A DNA stretch of 14,490 nt from the NCBI GenBank assembly GCA_024196135.1, contig JAMQCK010000881.1, positions 1 through 14,490 of the forward strand, read 5' to 3'. The DNA comes from Pleurotus ostreatus/Saccharomyces cerevisiae fusant. Its lineage: Eukaryota; Opisthokonta. A program made the position numbers and the translations under genes. How positions within the stretch are numbered: position 1 is the first letter of the stretch; the number at the start of each line of letters is the position of its first letter. Of this stretch, positions 9,885 to 14,490 are shown piece by piece. Under the pieces are notes generated by a model, which saw only the letters and a program-made list of their open reading frames with translations, made no database searches and was not told the DNA's origin.

Positions 9885-12821
9885 ATGGATTCCAGTCCGA
9901 CCAAGCTTTTCCTGCCCGAGTCCCTCAGCTACCCCGTCCGCATCGTCTCCCTCGACGCCGATGTCGGCAACGTCACCCGCGGCGACCGCCTCCTCACCTA
10001 CTCCTTCGCCTACCTCCCCGCGAACCCGTCCCCGGACGCCCTGCCCGAGACGCGCTTCGGCACGTGGGACTGCCCCGTCGATGGCGAGCTCACCGCCTGG
10101 AACGTCAAGCCCGGCGAGGTCATCTCGCGTCCGAAGGCGCGCGACCGACCAGCGGTCCTGGTGACGGAGGAGTGCACTCACGGGGAGCAGATTGCCGGCA
10201 TGTGCGCGCTCTGTGGCAAAGACATGACCAAGTGCGTATCCTATCCTCAACAAGGCTGCGACGATGCTGACGGCGCGGCCCCCTCAGCGTGGATTACCTG
10301 GGAGTATCAGACACCTCACGAGCGTCGATCCAAATGACCCACTCGAAGAATGGACCAACCGTATCCCGAGAAGTGGCCGAGCGCATCGAGCGAGAAGCCA
10401 ACGAAGCCCTGCTCAAGGCGCGCCGTCTCAAACTCATCGTGGACCTCGATCAAACCATAGTACATGCTACCGTCGATCCGACTGTGGGGGAGTGGATCGC
10501 CGAGGGCGAGGCTTGGGAGGCTAAGCGCGCCCGTCTCGAGGCGAAGGCAGCCGCGCGAGCAGCAGCAGAAGAGGCCGGAGAGGACATCGACGACTCAGAT
10601 CCAGAGGAAGAGTTGGAAGAATGCAACCCCAACTGGGACGCTCTCAAAGACGTCAAGAAGTTCCGCTTGGGCCCTGAGCTCCTTGCGCCCCCGAACATGA
10701 GGGGACGGCATATAGCCCTGGACGATGGGTGCATGTACTACATCAAGCCAAGGTGCGCCTCGTGTTCGGTTATGAAAGGGTGTCGTACTCATGGGCCTTT
10801 AGACCAGGATGGCAGGAGTTTATGAAGAACATGTCGGCAAAGTACGAGATGCATGTATACACGATGGGCACGCGAGCGTACGCGCTGGCGGTCTGCAAGG
10901 TCCTCGACCCGGATGGGCGTCTGTTTGGCGAGAGGATACTCAGTCGAGACGAGAGCGGAAGTGCGTATTGTCAGCTCTTTGAGTAGAACAATGCCTTACA
11001 TCTACATAGGTTTAACTCAGAAGAGCCTCGATCGTCTCTTCCCCACCGATCAATCTATGGTCGTCATCATCGACGACCGAGCCGACGTCTGGTCCGGAGG
11101 TTTGCAGTTCTGGAGCCCCAATCTCATCAAAGTCGTGCCTTGTGCGTTACATTCTCCCGCTCCGTTCTTTTGCTAATTTCCCTTCAGACGACTTCTTCAT
11201 CGGTATTGGCGACATCAACTCTTCGTTCTTGCCAAAGATACCCCCACTCGTGCCACAAGCGACACCACCAGGTCCGATGCCTATAGCTCCTTATATGCAC
11301 CTAGCTCACATTCCACACAGGCAAAGCACCTCGCGATAAACCTCCAATTCCAATGCCAGGGAAGCCGGAGGAAAACCTGAAGGATGCCGACGTCGAACTT
11401 CGTGCCCAGACATTAGAGGCGCAAATGGAGGAGCGCCCCTTGGCGAAGAAACAAGAAGCCTTGCAGGAGCATGAAGAGGCTGCGGAAGGCGGGGATGCGG
11501 CTGCATCTGACGATGAGCACTCGTCGACATCGTCAAAGTCGGGGAAGAAGATTCCTCCCCTGCTCACTAACAACGACCACGAGCTTGTCCGTGTCGGCAA
11601 GGTGTGTAAACTGTTTTGCGTGTCCACAAAGGCATTGACACATCTATTTTCTCAAGCTCCTCGAGGAAGTGCACACGCGCTTCTTCATCGAATACGATGC
11701 CCGCAAACCCGCGTCGCCAAAGAAGCGCAAGCTGGGCAGCCAAGAGCCCGAGCGTCACAACGTCCCCTACGACGTCAAGCGCATCATCCCCTCCATCCGC
11801 TCCTCCGTCTTCCAGGGCTGCCACATCTGCTTCTCCAGCGTCATCCCCCTCGACATCCAGCCCGAATCGCACGAGTGCTGGCGCATCGCCAACATGTTCG
11901 GCGCACGCTGCCACGCCACACTCGCCCCCGAGGTCACGCACGTTGTCGCCGGGAAGCAGGGGACGGCCAAGGTCGACGAGGCGCGGCGGCGCGGGAACAT
12001 CAAGGTGGTGACGCCGATGTGGTTTAAGGACTCGGTGAATATGTGGCAGAGGCAGCCGGAGTCGAGGTATTTGCTCGACCCGCTGCCGCCGTCGCAGGGT
12101 GCGACGCCGCCGGATACGGATATGGAGGCGTTGGGGGATGCGCCAGAGAGCGATGATGAGCTGTTGGTGACGGGCGACGGCGCCGAGCTTGAGCTTAACG
12201 ATGTCGACTGGGCGGATATGGATGCGGAAATTGCCCAGGAGCTGGGGGATGATGACGACCTTGACGATGGCGAAGAAGACGAAGAGTTCTCAGACGAGAC
12301 GAATAGCGAGATAACGTACGTCCACACTTTGCCACATTCAAGTACAGCCGTTCACGTCAGTCCCTTCCCTTCCTTACAGGAGCGCCACACCATCGCCTGT
12401 CCGGGGCCAGAAGCGCTCACGAAGCGTGACACCGTCAGAAGTAGGCGCCGACGGCCCTCGCTCGTCACCGCTTGCCAAGCGAAAGAAGCTTGCAGCCGAC
12501 CGCGTAGGGGAGTCCCCCTTGAAGGCAGGCATCACTGCCGGCGACCTCACCGTCGCGGAAGCGAAGGTGGCGTCCGGGTCAAGATCGAAGGCGGGCTCGA
12601 GAGCAGCGACGCCTGTGCGGCGAGTGAACGGTTCGCGAGCATCGACGCCGCGCCCGCGACCCTCGAGGCCAGGGTCTGTCGCGGGCGATACCGACAGTGC
12701 GATGGATAGCGAGGACGATGGCGGGAGTCAGAATGCGGAGGTGGACGACGATTTCTTGCATTCGTTCGAGGACGAGTTGGAGGCCGAGCTGGACTTCGGC
12801 GCAGAGGTGGAGGTGGGCTAG
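9885..12821 (+). CDS. FCP1: FCP1, RNA polymerase II C-terminal-domain phosphatase (855 aa)
   Basis: Exons: 9885-10231, 10288-10752, 10803-10960, 11010-11141, 11188-11271, 11321-11601, 11657-12315, 12380-12821 (2568 nt). The N-terminal CPVDGELTAWNVKPGEVI resembles the lipoyl-like segment of Fcp1. A Cys/His cluster (CTHGEQIAGMCALCG) precedes the catalytic domain. DLDQT (168-172) is the DxDxT phosphatase motif with nucleophile Asp168, and IIDDRADVW (343-351) is the second catalytic block. An Ala/Glu/Asp-rich insert separates them. A BRCT domain spans about residues 538-640 (VFQGCHICFSS, then VTHVVAG, then VVTPMWFKDS). The C-terminus has Ser/Arg/Lys-rich segments and a final acidic stretch, as expected for TFIIF contact. 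In known biology, FCP1 removes phosphate from Ser2 of the polymerase tail so the enzyme can be recycled. All motifs are intact. The start ATG is the first in frame after a G/C-rich leader and gives the expected N-terminus. Confidence 0.95.
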
Positions 12822-13018
12822 GACCTGGAGGTAGGCAAGGACCTACAGATACAGTATGACAGTCATGGTTCGCCTTGGAGTATACGAGTTCCAGGCTGGT
12901 CCACTCACGATACAGCGACGAAGGACGTACGCACACTCATGTAGCATTCGGCCTGCTTTGGATTTTTCTACTCACGTATTCTGTTGTACATGCATGTTTT
13001 CTCCTCTGTTCGCCGGTG
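12822..13018. other. FCP1 3' flank
   Basis: About 200 bp after the FCP1 stop. It contains a small dyad, GTAGG and CCTAC around CAAGGA (12831-12846), just after the stop codon, and A/T-richer sequence towards 12960-12990. Probably the 3' untranslated region; no cleavage signal can be assigned with confidence. Confidence 0.35.
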
Positions 13019-13020
13019 TA

Positions 13021-13042
13021 CAGTTGTGATCAAAATTGATGG
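13021..13042 (+). repeat. Left terminal inverted repeat of the MITE-like element
   Basis: A 22-bp terminal repeat directly after a TA dinucleotide. It differs from the inverted right copy only at its seventh base (T against C). Confidence 0.8.
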
Positions 13043-13220
13043 CTGATTCCATTTTGGGCGACGATTCAGTCCAAACCCTCGCAGGCCTGCTCCTCTCGTG
13101 GACCTCTTGCGTACGTGTGTGGGGAGCCCAGTAGACTCGATTACGGGAGGGAATTTGGACGCGCGCTGCCCACACCACGTTCGACTGTAGGATGAACGCG
13201 TCGCCGAAAAAGGCAACCGT

Positions 13221-13242
13221 CCATCAATTTTGATCGCAACTG
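13221..13242 (-). repeat. Right terminal inverted repeat of the MITE-like element
   Basis: The inverted partner of the repeat at 13021-13042, 21 of 22 bases identical, followed directly by a TA dinucleotide. Confidence 0.8.
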
Positions 13243-13244
13243 TA

Positions 13245-13900
13245 TAATGGGGTGGTGCAGTTAGATAGTAGGAATACATAATACGCTTCTCATATCCTCT
13301 TTGCAGGCGACCGCTCCTTGCGCGTGCGAGTCGAACTTGATGCATTCCTTGCCATTCCGTGAGGGCGTTGGCCCGGATGTTCGCGTCACAGTCTGGCAAA
13401 ATGGCGTAAGTAGTTCCTCTCTCTCTACATACGCGTTTCACGTAGACCTTGCTCCGCGGGCGCCATACTGTACTTTGATACCCGGCGCAGATCAGCAAGT
13501 TGAACTTGAAGCCGGCAAACGCCGAGACAGCTTCAAGCGATAGATAGGCGCCTAATCTCAGCCCGAACCTTCATATCCCCGACACCATGTCTTCCCCCTC
13601 CTCCCCTCTCCTTCGTCCGACGATGCACATATACTGTCGATCTATCTCGCCCTTCTAACCCCGAGCTACATTTACCCTGCCAATCAGGTCCGCCCCGTCC
13701 AGAAACAATCACCGCACACGAGCTCGTCATCGCGGCACATGGTCTCATCACGCATATAAAGATACGGACGCGGGATTTGCGCGCCCCCGCCCTCGACGCG
13801 TCCTTGTCCTCGGCACGTCAGGTTTCCACAGCAGGAGTGCTCCTTGCTTCCTGGTCAGCTGGTACAAGGCATTCACCGCCTTTCTACCGCGTCCCCTCCA
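13245..13900. other. Intergenic region between the MITE-like element and the GGT gene
   Basis: About 650 bp without a recognisable gene. A stretch at 13307-13405 begins after TTTGCAG, stays open and is followed by GTAAGT, so it looks like an internal exon, but its translation matches nothing I know and it has no partner exons. A TATAAA occurs at 13755-13760, about 185 bp before the GGT start. It could serve a longer transcript or be chance. Pyrimidine-rich tracts occur around 13590-13615. Confidence 0.35.
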
Positions 13901-13901
13901 C

Positions 13902-13909
13902 TTTATAAG
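13902..13909 (+). promoter_or_regulatory. TATA box of the gamma-glutamyltranspeptidase gene
   Basis: TTTATAAG lies 35 bp before the ATG at 13945. The spacing would leave a very short 5' leader of perhaps 5 to 15 nt if transcription starts at the usual distance, or the start of transcription may lie elsewhere. Confidence 0.45.
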
Positions 13910-13944
13910 GGCTTGTCAAGTGCACAGCTGCTCAGTCGAGTACG

Positions 13945-14490
13945 ATGTTCCCCCAGCGTCTTGCGGTTGCGGTTCTCGCGTCGATTGCGCTCGCGCGCGC
14001 GGCGGTCCTCCCGAGGAATGAGGTTGGTGTAGGACGCCATGGCGCCGTGGTCACGGAGGTCGCGCAGTGCTCGGACATTGGTCTCGAGATGCTCCTCGTC
14101 GGAGGGTCTGCAGCGGACGCGGTGGGCTCTCCTTCCCTCCGCCTTGCTCTGGATCGGCGCTGAAGAAACACAGATCATTGCTGCTGGCCTTTGTGTTGGC
14201 ACGATCAATGGTAAAGGTACTTTCACCTCTCCTATGTACCCGTCTGACGTTCTCTAGCCTTCCACTCTGGCATCGGCGGTGGAGGTTTCCTCCTCGCACG
14301 CTCTGGTCCTGGGCAATACGAGACTGTACGTCCCCCGCAACCACTTCTCTCTTCCCCACTGATATTTACCCGCTCCCTCGCAGATCGACTTCCGTGAGAC
14401 CGCACCCGCGGCCGCTTCGGAGACTATGTTCGTCGATAGCCCCAACAAAACCGCCTCCACTATCGGCGGCCTCGCCGTCGGCACCCCGGG
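13945..14490 (+). CDS. Gamma-glutamyltranspeptidase, N-terminal part (3' end outside window)
   Basis: Exons: 13945-14121, 14174-14210, 14258-14325, 14384->14490, covering 129 complete codons. Residues 1 to about 19 form a signal peptide (MFPQRLAVAVLASIALARA), so the product should enter the secretory pathway. After it come GAVVTEVAQCSDIGLEML, GGSAADA, IIAAGLCVGTIN, HSGIGGGGF, IDFRETAPA and GGLAVGTPG, the ordered N-terminal blocks of the GGT family. In the known enzyme, a proenzyme cleaves itself at a conserved Thr to make two subunits, and the mature enzyme hydrolyses or transfers the gamma-glutamyl group of glutathione. The catalytic Thr and small subunit lie beyond the window, so activity cannot be judged. 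The conserved RETAPA arginine region is intact. Confidence 0.92.

Larger units (their letters stand above)
13021..13242. mobile_element. 222-bp MITE-like element with terminal inverted repeats and TA target duplication
   Basis: The first 22 bp (13021-13042, starting CAGTTGTGATC) and the reverse complement of the last 22 bp (13221-13242, ending CGCAACTG) agree at 21 of 22 positions. Beyond this, inverted similarity continues with small gaps to about 13072 on the left and 13190 on the right, including shared GGCGACG. The dinucleotide TA flanks both ends (13019-13020 and 13243-13244). A CAGT start and a TA duplication are typical of Tc1/mariner transposons. The interior is too short for a transposase and has no such motif, so it would be non-autonomous. 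It sits about 200 bp downstream of FCP1. Confidence 0.75.

Noticed and set aside
13080..13190. Possible tRNA-like or tRNA-derived core inside the MITE-like element
   Set aside because: No acceptable B box (GGTTCGANTCC) or cloverleaf could be built on either strand.
12968..13498. 176-codon antisense open frame spanning the MITE-like element
   Set aside because: It runs through both terminal repeats, has no known motif and no supporting promoter; most likely chance.

Overview
The window looks like a gene-dense stretch of a filamentous basidiomycete genome, most likely Agaricomycetes. The reasons are 39 spliceosomal introns, all 46 to 65 nt long with GT/AG ends (CTNAY-like branch sequences are seen in several), moderately high GC, short intergenic gaps, and the protein families present. 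Open frames look broken only because of these introns. Once spliced by eye, every gene reads through with no frameshift.

Seven protein-coding genes lie here, all on the + strand. (1) 1-2086: 3' part of a RAD5/HLTF-type SNF2 ATPase with a RING finger; the window opens exactly on its DEAH box. (2) 2367-3764: a conserved fungal protein of unknown function with a Lys/Ala/Glu-rich N-terminus. (3) 4022-4800: a leaderless basic-secretory-protein (BSP) type zinc metallopeptidase. (4) 5707-7875: a flavin-dependent halogenase of 552 aa in 11 exons, one apparently only 7 nt long. (5) 8552-9738: an APH/choline-kinase-like small-molecule kinase. (6) 9885-12821: FCP1, the phosphatase of the RNA polymerase II C-terminal domain. 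(7) 13945 to the window end: the secreted N-terminal part of a gamma-glutamyltranspeptidase, cut by the edge.

The larger non-coding stretches are 4801-5706 (halogenase promoter and upstream DNA with several small inverted repeats), 7876-8551, and 12822-13944. The last holds a 222-bp element with TA-flanked terminal inverted repeats, which looks like a Tc1/mariner-type MITE.

The genes do not form an obvious pathway. Two are housekeeping (RAD5 in post-replication repair, FCP1 in transcription) and the others are accessory metabolism or unknown. The halogenase stands alone, with no polyketide synthase, NRPS or terpene synthase beside it. I see no convincing new multi-gene system. The items most worth a second look are the halogenase microexon (or retained in-frame intron), the MITE, and the two poorly characterised genes at 2367 and 4022.
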